Shown: positions 33,850 to 48,990 of the stretch, one piece after another
Layout: each line of letters starts with the position of its first letter
Position numbering within the stretch: position 1 is the first letter of the stretch
DNA from: Apostichopus japonicus
Taxonomy: Eukaryota; Echinodermata; Holothuroidea; Aspidochirotida; Stichopodidae
Length of the DNA stretch: 64,000 nucleotides
Direction: 5' to 3'
NCBI RefSeq assembly: GCF_037975245.1
Contig: NC_092574.1
Span: forward strand, 25,253,213 to 25,317,212
The notes under the pieces: generated by a model
What the model was told of the DNA's origin: nothing
Seen by the model: the letters and a program-made list of their open reading frames with translations, nothing else
The model's database searches: none
Position numbers and translations under genes: made by a program

Positions 33850-36250
33850 ACATAAGCACCGTATAAGAATGTTGTGATGATGTCTTTTCTTAAATACTTC
33901 TTAACTAAACTCAACGACTTTTTGGTCTTTATATTATCTCAAAGGAATTCCATGTTTAATTATACGGTTACGAAAGCTATAGGTGCCTATACTAGTAGTA
34001 CGGTAAAAATTACGATGTGCATTATAAGTATGTCTCGTTGATAGTGATACAAAGTTTTGTTACTATTAATAAAACTGTGGACATTTTCCGGCAGTAACAC
34101 ATACCATGATTTGTAAGCAAAAGCCGCAAGCTTCATATTGATGATATCATTGAGTTTAAATAAGGTTAGTTTCTTGAGTAGCCGACTAGTGTGTTCCCGT
34201 GATGCAGAATGGGTAATGTGACGAATAGCTACATTTTGGAGTTAACTTGGGTGATCTGGAATCACATTGTGTGTCCCAGACCAAATAAATATACAGTATG
34301 TTAAGTGTGGTAAGATCAGAGTTTGATAAAGCATTGTAAGTATATTATGTGGGAAGAAATGCTTCAATGTAGAGAGTATTCCAATATTTCTTGCGACTTT
34401 GTTACAGATCGATGATACGTGGTTGCGCCATGATAAATTACAGTCAATATAAACACCTAAACACCTCGTAGTATTTACATGATTAATCATTTTACTGTTC
34501 AGTATCATGTTTTTTCCCCAATGATATGTTCATTCAGTGTTGAAAGCAATATAATCAATTTTCACAAAGTTAATAGACTGTTTATTAGTAATGAACCAAT
34601 CCTTTCATATACTTAATTCATTAGAAAAAGTACTTTGTAGTGTGTCTAGATTATCAGAATGAATGAAACAATTGATCGTCACTAAATAATGTAATGTTTG
34701 CAATTTTAGAGACTTGGCAAATGTCATTGACATATATGATGAATAATAAGGGGCCCAAAATAGATCCTTGTATTTTAGCAAGTTCAGATTTTGAGTTCTT
34801 ATATGGATATCTATAAGAAGGTTAGCTGTCTAGCCAATTAAGCGTGGTTCCTCAGATATACCATAGAAGGATAATTTGTTCAATAAAATTTTGTGGTCCA
34901 AAGTGTCAAAAGCTTTTGAAAGATCAAAGGAGACGCCAATACATGTTTTATTATAGTCAATTTCAGTATACAGTTTGTCGATAGCATCTGCCAAAGCATA
35001 TTTAGTTGAATGGTCAGGGCGAAAACCATACTGTTCTTTACACAAAATATTGTATCTGCTAAGAAAGCTTAAAATACGATTAAACATAAGGCGTTCAATT
35101 ATTTTAGAAAAACATGATAGCAAAGATAAAAGGCGATAATCCTCATAGTCACCAGTGTCTCCTTTCTTAAATATTGGTATAACTAATTGGCAATCTTTAT
35201 TTTATTTTTTTCTGGAAATATGCCACTATTGAATGAAATATTGCACATGTGCGTCAAAGGTTCAGCAATAAATGGTAAACCTTGCCCAGTGGCGTAGGGA
35301 GGTACTTTTGAGTGGGGGGCTGAAGACTGATGGCCGGCCTGGGGAGGGGTCTAAGAGGTGTCCCCCTCCCCTTTGGATTTTTTTTTTGCATTTCTAGGTG
35401 GCCTCAGCTGCAATATGGTGCAATATAGCACACTTTGACCCACCCACTCCATTTTGTATATAATTTTGCATTTTCACCTGGCCTTAGATGCAATTTGGTG
35501 CTCCAAATGAGACTTTTTTCTCATTTGAAAAAAAGGGGTTTACGGACTTGCGAAGCGGGGGGGGGGGGCGGAATGATACTTCCGCCCCTTTATATTTTTC
35601 ACTGGGGGGGGGGGCGGGCGTCCCAGCCTCCCGGTTCCTACGCCCTAGACCTTGCATCACAAAATCAGGTTTAAAGTTATTTTATCCTGCTGCTTTTTGG
35701 GGTTGTAGACTAGAATTGGCTCTTTCTAAAATTTCTTCCTCAGTTACTAGTTAAATAAATATAGAATGACTGTTCGTATTGTTACTATGAATAAAATGTT
35801 CCGCCTTGCATTTTTTTTTTAAAATTTCCTGACAAGTGAAGGACCTACGTATAACAAAGTAATTATTAAAATCGTTGTCACATTAGAGTTGATATGCCAT
35901 GGTATTTTACTATGGGGATAGTAAGCTGGGCTATCTTTTGTGTGAGTAAACAGGCCTTTGTGTCCTCAAACTTTTTATTGAGGAAACGATTAGGATGAAG
36001 TGATGGTGTCTATGTAGTAGGAATGTGCCAGCATAATATAGACAGGTGTATGGATAGATTGAGCATGCTATAGAATTGCTCAAGTCCAGGTGGTCTTACT
36101 ATCTGCGCTAATAGATGCGAAGTATTTTATGCACAATGGATTAGCCAATTCATGTAAGCTAGCTTCGAGCAAACAACTCACACTTAGCGGAAACATCTTG
36201 TTGTAAGGAGTCATATGATTTTATGTCTCTCTTGGTAAGGCGCTCGATTA
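33850..36250 (-). pseudogene. Decayed Jockey/CR1-like LINE ORF2
   Basis: On the minus strand, from high to low coordinates: LVTEEEILERAN (about 35720), IFKKGDTGDYEDYRLLSLLS and IERLMFNRILSFLSRYNI (about 35050-35180), QYGFRPDHSTKYALADAIDK, GVSFDLSKAFDTLDHKILL (about 34900), the degenerate polymerase box LFSDDQLF (34669-34689), and YIDCNLSWRNHVSSICNKVA to LKHFFPHNILTMLYQTLILP (about 34290-34450). Frameshifts and stops are frequent, so it is a relic. An inserted MITE splits it at 35288-35648. Confidence 0.82.
35288..35648. mobile_element. hAT-like MITE inserted in the LINE relic
   Basis: The left end CAGTGGCGTAGGGAGG and the right end GGTTCCTACGCCCTAG form imperfect inverted ends. ACCTTGC flanks both sides, with an eighth base differing (C or A), as expected for an 8-bp hAT target duplication. 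Removing the element and one flank restores a continuous LINE reading FVMQGLPFIAEPLTHMC. Confidence 0.8.
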
Positions 36251-37897
36251 TTTTCGGTTTCAACACATCGCATAGGAAATAGTTCATTTTTGGAAAGCCC
36301 ATAATAGCCTGGGACTATAATAGAGTGAATTTGGAATTCATTGTTGGCAAGAGGTGTGTTGAGAGGGGTCGCCTGGGTACCAGAATCTGATAGAGTCTGA
36401 GGAGGGCAGCTGTTTCACGGCAGCATTGGAAAGTGATATATATCACTGCAGCTGTACTACGAGGCTTGCCAATGGACGGTAGTATATGATACCATTTGCC
36501 ACTTGTATATCCGGTTAGGATTAATTTGGATCCCGCTCATTACTTTCACCGAATTCAGCCTGGGGTATTGCGAAAGCGTTACAGTGTAAAACAAAATTTA
36601 TGTAGAAACACCCAACATTTGTTAATCTCGTGCAAATAATTTCAACGTTGCATATTACCTGAACAACATGCTATTACCTGGTTAATATTTGAATAAAAGG
36701 TATCGGTAATTTAGCATTATACCCCACTATTAGTTAAAGGAAGACGAAACTTTGTGTAACTTTGAAGAATTACATTTATTATCAAGCTTATACTTGAATG
36801 TGTTGTTGAATTTTTTGTACTGTCCCTTTATAATGGTCGGATAGCCTCTATTCGATCAAGCCAAAATGTATCCTGCTCTTGTAGGTGACAATAGTAAGCA
36901 ATTGTATCCTGATCGCTGGTTTCTATATTATCTCCTTTGAAAGTAGCAGGATATGACGATACGGTTTACCGGAAAGTGTTACTTACATTGTTTCTGCTTT
37001 CATTGAATTCTTTATTAAAATATAAGCTTTTAGATGATCTAATGGGTTGATTTAGTTTTTTTTGCGATATATTGTGTACGTAAACTTGTTACTATTTGTA
37101 GTATTCTTTAAATAGCGTTTAAAAAGGAGGTTCTTTCTTTTAATGGATGTTAAGATACCATTAATGATCCTTTACTGAATGATGACACAAATTTTAAAAT
37201 AAGGCAGATTTATGTGTTAAGGGTCGGGGTTACAAGTCACTTTGTCCTAAATTTAGCTAACTCCTCCTGGTACGTAAGTCTGATCAAGTTAAAAACTTGG
37301 TGGGTAGGTGCCTGACTATGTACTGTAAATTCGTGCCTGGGTGATCGGTGATGTCAGAGGTCAAATACCCGCAAAACGTGTGTTTAGCCATCACCTGCTT
37401 GTCAATATGTTGGAAAAAGGTATTACACCACAAGATATGTAGTGAATAATGGGAAAACATTTTAATTGTACTTATGTGGTTGTTAGGTCGGAGTCAAAGG
37501 TCTATGTAGGTCAATTTGGATTTAAATTGGGTATGTGCCTAACCATGTAAACTCGATCCTACGTAATTGTTACGACGTCCTAGGTCAAAGGTCAAGGAAT
37601 CTAAAAATTGGAGTTGAGTCTTTCTCTGCATGCCAACATGTTGGAAATTTTGAAATAAGACAGATGAAGGGCAGGTTCAAAGATCAACTGAGTTAAAAGG
37701 TAAAACTTTTTTCAATGTAGATCCATTCCATCATATAAGATATGAGAACTACAACTCCATGATTGCCATCTTGTTAAAATTTTGTCCGTTCGTGGAATAC
37801 TTCTTGGCACCAGAGGCGAAAAAAAACATTGAAAAGCATTCGCAATGTCATTCACAGCACTAAAATCTTTTCGGTCAACATAAAGAAGACTTATTCC
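36251..37897. other. No gene seen between LINE relic and satellite
   Basis: AT-rich sequence with two copies of the dispersed repeat (37265-37440, 37480-37640) and no recognisable exon. Confidence 0.6.
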
Positions 37898-39689
37898 AAA
37901 GGACTAACATCTCTGTATGATATATGGTATGGTCAGAAGAATGACATCTCAGTTTGTTATATGGTAGGGTCAGAGGACTGACATCTCTGTATGTTGTATG
38001 GTATGGTCAGAGAACTGACATCTCTGTATGTTATATGTTATGGTCAGAGGACTGACATCTCTGTATGTTATATGGTATGGTCAAAGGACTGACATCTCTG
38101 TATGTTATATGTTATGGTCAGAGGACTCACATCTCTGTATGATATATGGTATGGTGAGAGGACTGACATTTCTGTATGTTGTATGGTATGGTCAGAGGAC
38201 TGACATCTCTGTATGTTATATGGTATGATCAGAGGATTTACATCTCTGTATGTTATATGGTATGGTCAGAGGACTGACATCTCTGTATGTTGTATGGTAT
38301 GGTCAGAGGACTGACACCTCTTTATGGAATATGGTATGGTCAGAAGAATGACATTTCAGTTTGTTATATGGTATAGTCAAAGGACTGACACCTCTGTATG
38401 TTGTATGGTATGGTGAGACGACTGACATCTCTGTATGATATATGGTATGGTCAGAGGACTGACATCTCAGTATGTAATATGGTATCGTTAGAGAACTGAC
38501 ATCTCTGTATGTTGTATGGTATGGTCAGAGGACTGACATCTCTGTATGTTATATAGTATGGTCAGAGGACTGACATCTCTGTATGTTATATGTTATGGTC
38601 AGAGGACTGACATCTCTGTATGTTATATGTTATGGTCAGAGGACTGACATCTCTGTATGTTATATGTTATGATCAGAGGACTGACACCTCTGTATGTTGT
38701 ATGGTATGGTCAGAGGACTGACATCTCTGTATGTTATATGTTATGGTCAGAGGACTGACATCTCTGTACGTTATATGGTATGGTCAAAGGACTGATATCT
38801 CTGTATGTTATATGTTATGGTCAGAGGACTGACACCTCTGTATGGAATAAGGTATGGTGAGAAGAATGACATCTCAGTTTGTTATATGGTATGGTCAGAG
38901 GACTGACATCTCTGTATGTTGTATGGTATGGTCAGAGGACTGACATCTCTGTATGTTATATGTTATGGTCAGAGGACTGACATCTCTGTATGTTGTATGG
39001 TATGGTCAGAGGACTGACATCTCTGTATGTTATATGGTATGGTCAAAGGACTGATATCTCTGTATGTTATATGTTATGGTCAGAGGACTGACACCTCTGT
39101 ATGGAATATGGTATGGTCAGAAGAATGACATCTCAGTTTGTTATATGGTATGGTCAGAGGACTGACATCTCTGAATGTTGTATGGTATGGTCAGAGGACT
39201 GACATCTCTGTATGTTATATGTTATGGTCAGAGGACTGACATCTCTGTATGTTATATGGTATGGTCAAAGGACTGACATCTCTGTATGTTATATGTTATG
39301 GTCAGAGGACTGACATCTCTGTATGTTATATGGTATGGTCAGAGGACTGACATCTCTGTATGTTGTATGGTATGGCCAGAGGACTGACATCTCTGTATGT
39401 TATATGGTATGATCAGAGGACTGACATCTCTGTATGTTATATAGAATGGTCAGAGGACTGACATCTCTGTATGTAATATGGTATGGTCAGAGGACTGACA
39501 TCTCAGTATGTTATATGGTATGGTCAGAGGACTGACATCTCTGTATGTTGTATGGTATGGTCAGAGGAATGACATCTCTGTATGTTGTAGGATATGGTGA
39601 GAGGACTGTCATCTCTGTATGTTGTATGGTATGGTCAGAGGACTGACATCTCTGTATGTTGTATGGTATGGTCAGAGGACTGACATCTC

Positions 39690-41100
39690 AGTATGTTATA
39701 TAGTATGGTCAGAGGACTGACTTCTCTGTATTTTGTATGGTATGGTCAGAGGACTGACACCTCAGTATGGAATATGGTATGGTCAGAAGAATGACATCTC
39801 AGTTTGTTATATGGTATGGTCAGAGGACTGACATCTCTGTATGTTGTATGGTATGGTCAGAGGACTGATATCTCTGTATGTTATATGGTATGATCAGAGG
39901 ACTGACATCTCTGTATGTTGTATGGTATGGTCAGAGAACTGACATCTCTGTATGTTGTATGGTATGGTCAGAGGACTGACATCTCTGTATGTTATATGGT
40001 ATGGTGAGAGGACTGACATCTCTGTATGTTGTATGGTATGGTCAGAGGACTGACATCTCTGTATGTTATATGGTATGGTCAGAGGACTGACATCTCTGTA
40101 TGTTGTATGGTATGGTCAGAGGACTGATATCTCTGTATGTTATATGTTATGGTCAGAGGACTGACATCTCTGTATGTTATATGGTATGGTCAGAGGACTG
40201 AAATCTCTGTATGTTATATGGTATGGTCAGAGGACTGACATCTCTGTATGTTGAATGGTATGGTCAGAGGACTGAGAACTCTGTATGTTGTATGGTATGG
40301 TCAGAGGACGGACATATCTGTATGTTATATGGTATGGTCAGAGGACTGACATCTCTGTATTTTATATGGTATGGTGAGAGGACTGACATCTCAGTATGTT
40401 ATATAGTATGGTCAGAGGACTGACTTCTCTGTATTTTGTATGGTATGGTCAGAGGACTGACACCTCAGTATGGAATATGGTATGGTCAGAAGAATGACAT
40501 CTCAGTTTGTTATATGGTATGGTCAGAGGACTGACATCTCTGTATGTTGTATGGTATGGTCAGAGGACTGATATCTCTGTATGTTATATGGTATGATCAG
40601 AGGACTGACATCTCTGTATGTTGTATGGTATGGTCAGAGAACTGACATCTCTGTATGTTGTATGGTATGGTCAGAGGACTGACATCTCTGTATGTTATAT
40701 GGTATGGTCAGAGGACTGACATCTCTGTATGTTGTATGGTATGGTCAGAGGACTGACATCTCTGTATGTTATATGGTATGGTCAGAGGACTGACATCTCT
40801 GTATGTTGTATGGTATGGTGAGAGGACTGATATCTCTGTATGTTATATGTTATGGTCAGAGGACTGACATCTCTGTATGTTATATGGTATGGTCAGAGGA
40901 CTGACATCTCTGTATGTTATATGGTATGGTCAGAGGACTGACATCTCTGTATGTTGTATGGTATGGTCAGAGGACTGAGAACTCTGTATGTTGTATGGTA
41001 TGGTCAGAGGACGGACATATCTGTATGTTATATGGTATGGTCAGAGGACTGACATCTCTGTATTTTATATGGTATGGTCAGAGGACTGACATCTCTGTAT
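39690..41100. repeat. 703-bp (19-monomer) duplication inside the satellite
   Basis: The variant strings at about 39690-40400 recur from about 40393, offset 703 bp = 19 x 37, including the rare TGAGAACTCTG and GGACGGACATATC monomers. Confidence 0.85.
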
Positions 41101-41336
41101 GTTGTATGGTATGGTCAGAGGACTGACATCTCTGTATGTTGTATGGTATGGTGAGAGGACTGACATCTCAGTATGTTATAGGGTATCGTCAGAGGACTGA
41201 CATCTCTGTATGTTGTAGGGTATGGTGAGAGGACTGACATCTCTGTATGTTATATGGTATGGTGAGAGGACTGACATCTCTGTATGTTGTATGGTATGGT
41301 CAGAGGACTGACATCTCTGTATGTTGTATGGTATGG

Positions 41337-44300
41337 TCAGAGGACTGACATCTCTGTATGTTGTATGGTATGGTGAGAGGACTGACATCTCAGTATGTTA
41401 TATGGTATCGTCAGAGGACTGACATCTCTGTATGTTGTAGGGTATGGTGAGAGGACTGACATATCTCTATGTTGTATGGTATGGTCAGAGGACTGACATC
41501 TCTGTATGTTGTATGGTATGGTGAGAGGACTGACATCTCTGTATGATATATGGTATGGTAAGAGAACTGACATCTCAGTATGTAATATGGTATCGTCAGT
41601 GGACTGACATCTCTGTATGTTGTATAGTATGGTCAGTAGACTGACATCTCTGTATGTTGTATAGTATGGTCAGAGGACTGACATCTCAGTATGTTGTATG
41701 GTATGGTCAGAGGACTGACACCTCTGTATGGAATATGGTATGGTCAGAAGAATGACATCACTGTATGTTGTATGGTGTGGTAAGAGGACTGACATCTCTG
41801 TATGTTATATGTTATGGTCAGAGGACTGACATCTCTGTATGTTATATGGTATGGTCAAAGGACTGACATCTCTGTATGTTATATGGTATGGTCAGAGGAC
41901 TGACATCTCTGTATGTTGTATGGTATGGTCAGAGGACTGCTATCTCTGTATGTTATATGGTATGATCAGAGGACTGACATCTCTGTATGTTATATAGTAT
42001 GGTCAGAGGACTGACATCTCTGTATGTTGTATGGTATGGTGAGAGGACTGACATCTCAGTATGTTATAGGGTATTGTGAGAGGACTGACATCTCAGTATG
42101 TTATATGGTATGGTCAGAGGACTGACATCTCTGTATGTTGTAGGGTATGGTGAGAGGACTGACATCTCTGTATGTTGTATGGTATGGTCAGAGGACTGAC
42201 ATCTCTGTATGTTGTATGGTATGGTCAGAGGACTGACATCTCAGTATGTTATATAGTATGGTCAGAGGACTGACTTCTCTGTATTTTGTATGGTATGGTC
42301 AGAGGACTGACACCTCTGTATGGAATATGGTATGATCAGAAGAATGACATCTCAGTTTGTTATATGGTATGGTCAGAGGACTGACATCTCTGTATGTTGT
42401 ATGGTATGGTCAGAGGACTGATATCTCTGTATGTTATATGTTATGGTCAGAGGACTGACATCTCTGTATGTTATATGGTATGGTCAAAGGACTGACATCT
42501 CTGTATGTTATATGGTATGGTCAGAGAACTGACATCTCTGTATGTTGTATGGTATGGTCAGAGGACTGAGAACTCTGTATGTTGTATGGTATGGTCAGAG
42601 GACGGACATATCTGTATGTTATATGGTATGGTCAGAGGACTGACATCTCTGTATTTTATATGGTATGGTCAGAGGACTGACATATCTGTATGTTGTAGGG
42701 TATGGTGAGAGGACTGACATCTCTGTATGTTGTATGGTATGGTCAGAGGACTGACATCTCTGTATGTTATATGTAATGGTCAGAGGACTGACATCTCTGT
42801 ATTTTATATGGTATGGTCAGAGGACTGACATATCTGTATGTTGTAGGGTATGGTGAGAGGACTGACATCTCTGTATGTTGTATGGTATGGTCAGAGGACT
42901 GACATCTCTGTATGTTATATGTAATGGTCAGAGGACTGACACCTCTGTATGGAAAATGGTATGGTCAGAAGAATGACATCTCTGTATGATATATGGTATG
43001 GTCAGAGGACTGACATCTCAGTATGTAATATGGTATCGTTAGAGGACTGACATCTCTGTATGTTGTATAGTATGGTCAGAGGACTGACATCTCTGTATGT
43101 TATATGTAATGGTCAGAGGACTGACACCTCTGTATGGAATATGGTATGGTCAGAAGAATGACATCTCAGTTTGTTATATGGTATGGTCAGAGGACTGACA
43201 TCTCTGTATGTTGTATGGTATGGTCAGAGGACTGACATCTCTGTATGTTGTATGGTATGGTCAGAGGACTGACACCTCTGTATGTTATATGGTATGGTCA
43301 GAGGACTGACATCTCTGTATGTTATATGGTATGGTCAGAGGACTGACATCTCTGTATGTTATATGGTATGGTCAGAGGACTGACATATCTGTATGTTGTA
43401 TGGTATGGTCAAAGGACTGACATCTCTGTATGTTATATGTTATGGTCAGAGGACTGACATCTCTGTATGTTATATGGTATGGTCAGAGGACTGACATCTC
43501 TGTATGTTGTATGGTATGGTCAGAGGACTGACATCTCTGTATGTTATATGGTATGATCAGAGGACTGATATCTCTGTATGTTATATGGTATGGTCAGAGG
43601 ACTGACATCTCTGTATGTTGTATGGTATGGTGAGAGGACTGACATCTCAGTATGTTATAGGGTATGATGAGAGGACTGACATCTCTGTATGTTATATGGT
43701 ATGGTCAGAGGACTGACATCTCTGTATGTTGTATGGTATGGTCAGAGGACTGACATCTCAGTATGTTGTATAGTATGGTCAGAGGACTGACTTCTCTGTA
43801 TGTTGTATGGTATGGTCAGAGGACTGACACCTCTGTATGGAATATGGTATGGTCAGAAGAATGACATCTCAGTTTGTTATATGGTATGGTCAGAGGACTG
43901 ACATCTCTGTATGTTGTATGGTATGGTCAGAGGACTGATATCTCTGTATGTTATATGTTATGGTCAGAGGACTGACATCTCTGTATGTTGTATGGTATGG
44001 TCAGAGGACTGACATCTCTGTATGTTGTATGGTATGGTCAGAGGACTGACATATCTGTATGTTATATGGTATGGTCAGAGGACTGACATCTCTGTATGTT
44101 ATATGGTATGGTCAGAGGACTGACATCTCTGTATGTTATATGGTATGGTCAGAGGACTGACATCTCTGTATGTTATATGGTATGGTCAGAGGACTGACAT
44201 CTCTGTATGTTATATGGTATCGTCAGAGGACTGACATCTCTGTATGTTGTAGGGTATGGTGAGAGGACTGACATCTCTGTATGTTGTATGGTATGGTCAG

Positions 44301-45141
44301 AGGACTGACTTCTCTGTATGTTGTATAGTATGGTCAGAGGACTGACATCTCTGTATGTTATATGTAATGGTCAGAGGACTGACACCTCTGTATGGAATAT
44401 GGTATTTCAGAAGAATGACATCTCAGTTTGTTATATGGTATGGTCAGAGGACTGACATCTCTGTATGTTGTATGGTATGGTCAGAGGACTGACATCTCAG
44501 TATGTCATATGGTATCGTCAGAGGACTGACATCTCTGTATGTTGTATAGTATGGTCAGAGGACTGACATCTCAGTATGTTATATAGTATGGTCAGAGGAC
44601 TGACTTCTCTGTATGTTGTATGGTATGGTCAGAGGACTGACACCTCTGTATGGAATATGGTATGGTCAGAAGAATGACATCTCTGTATGTTGTATGGTGT
44701 GGTAAGTGGACTGACATCTAAGTATGTTATTTGGTATGGTTAGAGGACTGACATCTCTGTATGTAATATGGTATGGTGAGAGGACTGACATCTCTGTATG
44801 TTATATGGTATGGTCAGAGGACTGACATCTCAGTATGTTATAGGGTATGGTCAGAGGACTGACATCTCTGTATGTTGTATGGTATGGTCAGAGAGGACTG
44901 ACAACTCTGTATGTTGTATGGTATGTTCAGAGGACTGACATCTCTGTATGTTGTATGGTATGGTCAGAGGACTGACATCTCTGTATGTTGTATGGTATGG
45001 TCAGAGGACTGACATCTCTGTATGTAATATGGTATGGCCTCAGGACTGACATCTCTGTATGTTATATGGTATGGTCAAAGGACTGACATCTCAGTATGTT
45101 ATATGGTATGGTCAGAGGACTGACATCTCTGTATGTTATAT
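41337..45141. repeat. Satellite higher-order block, copy 1
   Basis: Nearly identical to 45186-48990 at an offset of 3849 bp (about 104 monomers), becoming 3850 after a 1-bp indel near 44406. The same rare variants recur in order, for example GGTGTGGTAAGTGG at 44696 and 48546. Confidence 0.92.
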
Positions 45142-45185
45142 GGTATCGTCAGAGGACTGACATCTCTGTATGTTGTAGGGTATGG

Positions 45186-48100
45186 TCAGAGGACTGACAT
45201 CTCTGTATGTTGTATGGTATGGTGAGAGGACTGACATCTCAGTATGTTATATGGTATCGTCAGAGGACTGACATCTCTGTATGTTGTAGGGTATGGTGAG
45301 AGGACTGACATATCTCTATGTTGTATGGTATGGTCAGAGGACTGACATCTCTGTATGTTGTATGGTATGGTGAGAGGACTGACATCTCTGTATGATATAT
45401 GGTATGGTAAGAGAACTGACATCTCAGTATGTAATATGGTATCGTCAGTGGACTGACATCTCTGTATGTTGTATAGTATGGTCAGTAGACTGACATCTCT
45501 GTATGTTGAACAGTATGGTCAGAGGACTGACATCTCAGTATGTTGTATGGTATGGTCAGAGGACTGACACCTCTGTATGGAATATGGTATGGTCAGAAGA
45601 ATGACATCACTGTATGTTGTATGGTGTGGTAAGAGGACTGACATCTCTGTATGTTATATGTTATGGTCAGAGGACTGACATCTCTGTATGTTATATGGTA
45701 TGGTCAAAGGACTGACATCTCTGTATGTTATATGGTATGGTCAGAGGACTGACATCTCTGTATGTTGTATGGTATGGTCAGAGGACTGCTATCTCTGTAT
45801 GTTATATGGTATGATCAGAGGACTGACATCTCTGTATGTTATATAGTATGGTCAGAGGACTGACATCTCTGTATGTTGTATGGTATGGTGAGAGGACTGA
45901 CATCTCAGTATGTTATAGGGTATTGTGAGAGGACTGACATCTCAGTATGTTATATGGTATGGTCAGAGGACTGACATCTCTGTATGTTGTAGGGTATGGT
46001 GAGAGGACTGACATCTCAGTATGTTGTATGGTATGGTCAGAGGACTGACATCTCTGTATGTTGTATGGTATGGTCAGAGGACTGACATCTCAGTATTTTA
46101 TATAGTATGGTCAGAGGACTGACTTCTCTGTATTTTGTATGGTATGGTCAGAGGACTGACACCTCTGTATGGAATATGGTATGATCAGAAGAATGACATC
46201 TCAGTTTGTTATATGGTATGGTCAGAGGACTGACATCTCTGTATGTTGTATGGTATGGTCAGAGGACTGATATCTCTGTATGTTATATGTTATGGTCAGA
46301 GGACTGACATCTCTGTATGTTATATGGTATGGTCAAAGGACTGACATCTCTGTATGTTATATGGTATGGTCAGAGAACTGACATCTCTGTATGTTGTATG
46401 GTATGGTCAGAGGACTGAGAACTCTGTATGTTGTATGGTATGGTCAGAGGACGGACATATCTGTATGTTATATGGTATGGTCAGAGGACTGACATCTCTG
46501 TATTTTATATGGTATGGTCAGAGGACTGACATATCTGTATGTTGTAGGGTATGGTGAGAGGACTGACATCTCTGTATGTTGTATGGTATGGTCAGAGGAC
46601 TGACATCTCTGTATGTTATATGTAATGGTCAGAGGACTGACATCTCTGTATTTTATATGGTATGGTCAGAGGACTGACATATCTGTATGTTGTAGGGTAT
46701 GGTGAGAGGACTGACATCTCTGTATGTTGTATGGTATGGTCAGAGGACTGACATCTCTGTATGTTATATGTAATGGTCAGAGGACTGACACCTCTGTATG
46801 GAAAATGGTATGGTCAGAAGAATGACATCTCTGTATGATATATGGTATGGTCAGAGGACTGACATCTCAGTATGTAATATGGTATCGTTAGAGGTCTGAC
46901 ATCTCTGTATGTTGTATAGTATGGTCAGAGGACTGACATCTCTGTATGTTATATGTAATGGTCAGAGGACTGACACCTCTGTATGGAATATGGTATGGTC
47001 AGAAGAATGACATCTCAGTTTGTTATATGGTATGGTCAGAGGACTGACATCTCTGTATGTTGTATGGTATGGTCAGAGGACTGACATCTCTGTATGTTGT
47101 ATGGTATGGTCAGAGGACTGACACCTCTGTATGTTATATGGTATGGTCAGAGGACTGACATCTCTGTATGTTATATGGTATGGTCAGAGGACTGACATCT
47201 CTGTATGTTATATGGTATGGTCAGAGGACTGACATATCTGTATGTTGTATGGTATGGTCAAAGGACTGACATCTCTGTATGTTATATGTTATGGTCAGAG
47301 GACTGACATCTCTGTATGTTATATGGTATGGTCAGAGGACTGACATCTCTGTATGTTGTATGGTATGGTCAGAGGACTGACATCTCTGTATGTTATATGG
47401 TATGATCAGAGGACTGATATCTCTGTATGTTATATGGTATGGTCAGAGGACTGACATCTCTGTATGTTGTATGGTATGGTGAGAGGACTGACATCTCAGT
47501 ATGTTATAGGGTATGATGAGAGGACTGACATCTCTGTATGTTATATGGTATGGTCAGAGGACTGACATCTCTGTATGTTGTATGGTATGGTCAGAGGACT
47601 GACATCTCAGTATGTTGTATAGTATGGTCAGAGGACTGACTTCTCTGTATGTTGTATGGTATGGTCAGAGGACTGACACCTCTGTATGGAATATGGTATG
47701 GTCAGAAGAATGACATCTCAGTTTGTTATATGGTATGGTCAGAGGACTGACATCTCTGTATGTTGTATGGTATGGTCAGAGGACTGATATCTCTGTATGT
47801 TATATGTTATGGTCAGAGGACTGACATCTCTGTATGTTGTATGGTATGGTCAGAGGACTGACATCTCTGTATGTTGTATGGTATGGTCAGAGGACTGACA
47901 TATCTGTATGTTATATGGTATGGTCAGAGGACTGACATCTCTGTATGTTATATGGTATGGTCAGAGGACTGACATCTCTGTATGTTATATGGTATGGTCA
48001 GAGGACTGACATCTCTGTATGTTATATGGTATGGTCAGAGGACTGACATCTCTGTATGTTATATGGTATCGTCAGAGGACTGACATCTCTGTATGTTGTA

Positions 48101-48990
48101 GGGTATGGTGAGAGGACTGACATCTCTGTATGTTGTATGGTATGGTCAGAGGACTGACTTCTCTGTATGTTGTATAGTATGGTCAGAGGACTGACATCTC
48201 TGTATGTTATATGTAATGGTCAGAGGACTGACACCTCTGTATGGAATATGGTATGGTCAGAAGAATGACATCTCAGTTTGTTATATGGTATGGTCAGAGG
48301 ACTGACATCTCTGTATGTTGTATGGTATGGTCAGAGGACTGACATCTCAGTATGTCATATGGTATCGTCAGAGGACTGACATCTCTGTATGTTGTATAGT
48401 ATGGTCAGAGGACTGACATCTCAGTATGTTATATAGTATGGTCAGAGGACTGACTTCTCTGTATGTTGTATGGTATGGTCAGAGGACTGACACCTCTGTA
48501 TGGAATATGGTATGGTCAGAAGAATGACATCTCTGTATGTTGTATGGTGTGGTAAGTGGACTGACATCTAAGTATGTTATTTGGTATGGTTAGAGGACTG
48601 ACATCTCTGTATGTAATATGGTATGGTGAGAGGACTGACATCTCTGTATGTTATATGGTATGGTCAGAGGACTGACATCTCAGTATGTTATAGGGTATGG
48701 TCAGAGGACTGACATCTCTGTATGTTGTATGGTATGGTCAGAGAGGACTGACAACTCTGTATGTTGTATGGTATGTTCAGAGGACTGACATCTCTGTATG
48801 TTGTATGGTATGGTCAGAGGACTGACATCTCTGTATGTTGTATGGTATGGTCAGAGGACTGACATCTCTGTATGTAATATGGTATGGCCTCAGGACTGAC
48901 ATCTCTGTATGTTATATGGTATGGTCAAAGGACTGACATCTCAGTATGTTATATGGTATGGTCAGAGGACTGACATCTCTGTATGTTATA
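45186..48990. repeat. Satellite higher-order block, copy 2
   Basis: Second copy of the 3.85-kb block with few substitutions (for example GTTGAACAG against GTTGTATAG near 45508). Homology stops about 45 bp before the array end. Confidence 0.92.
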
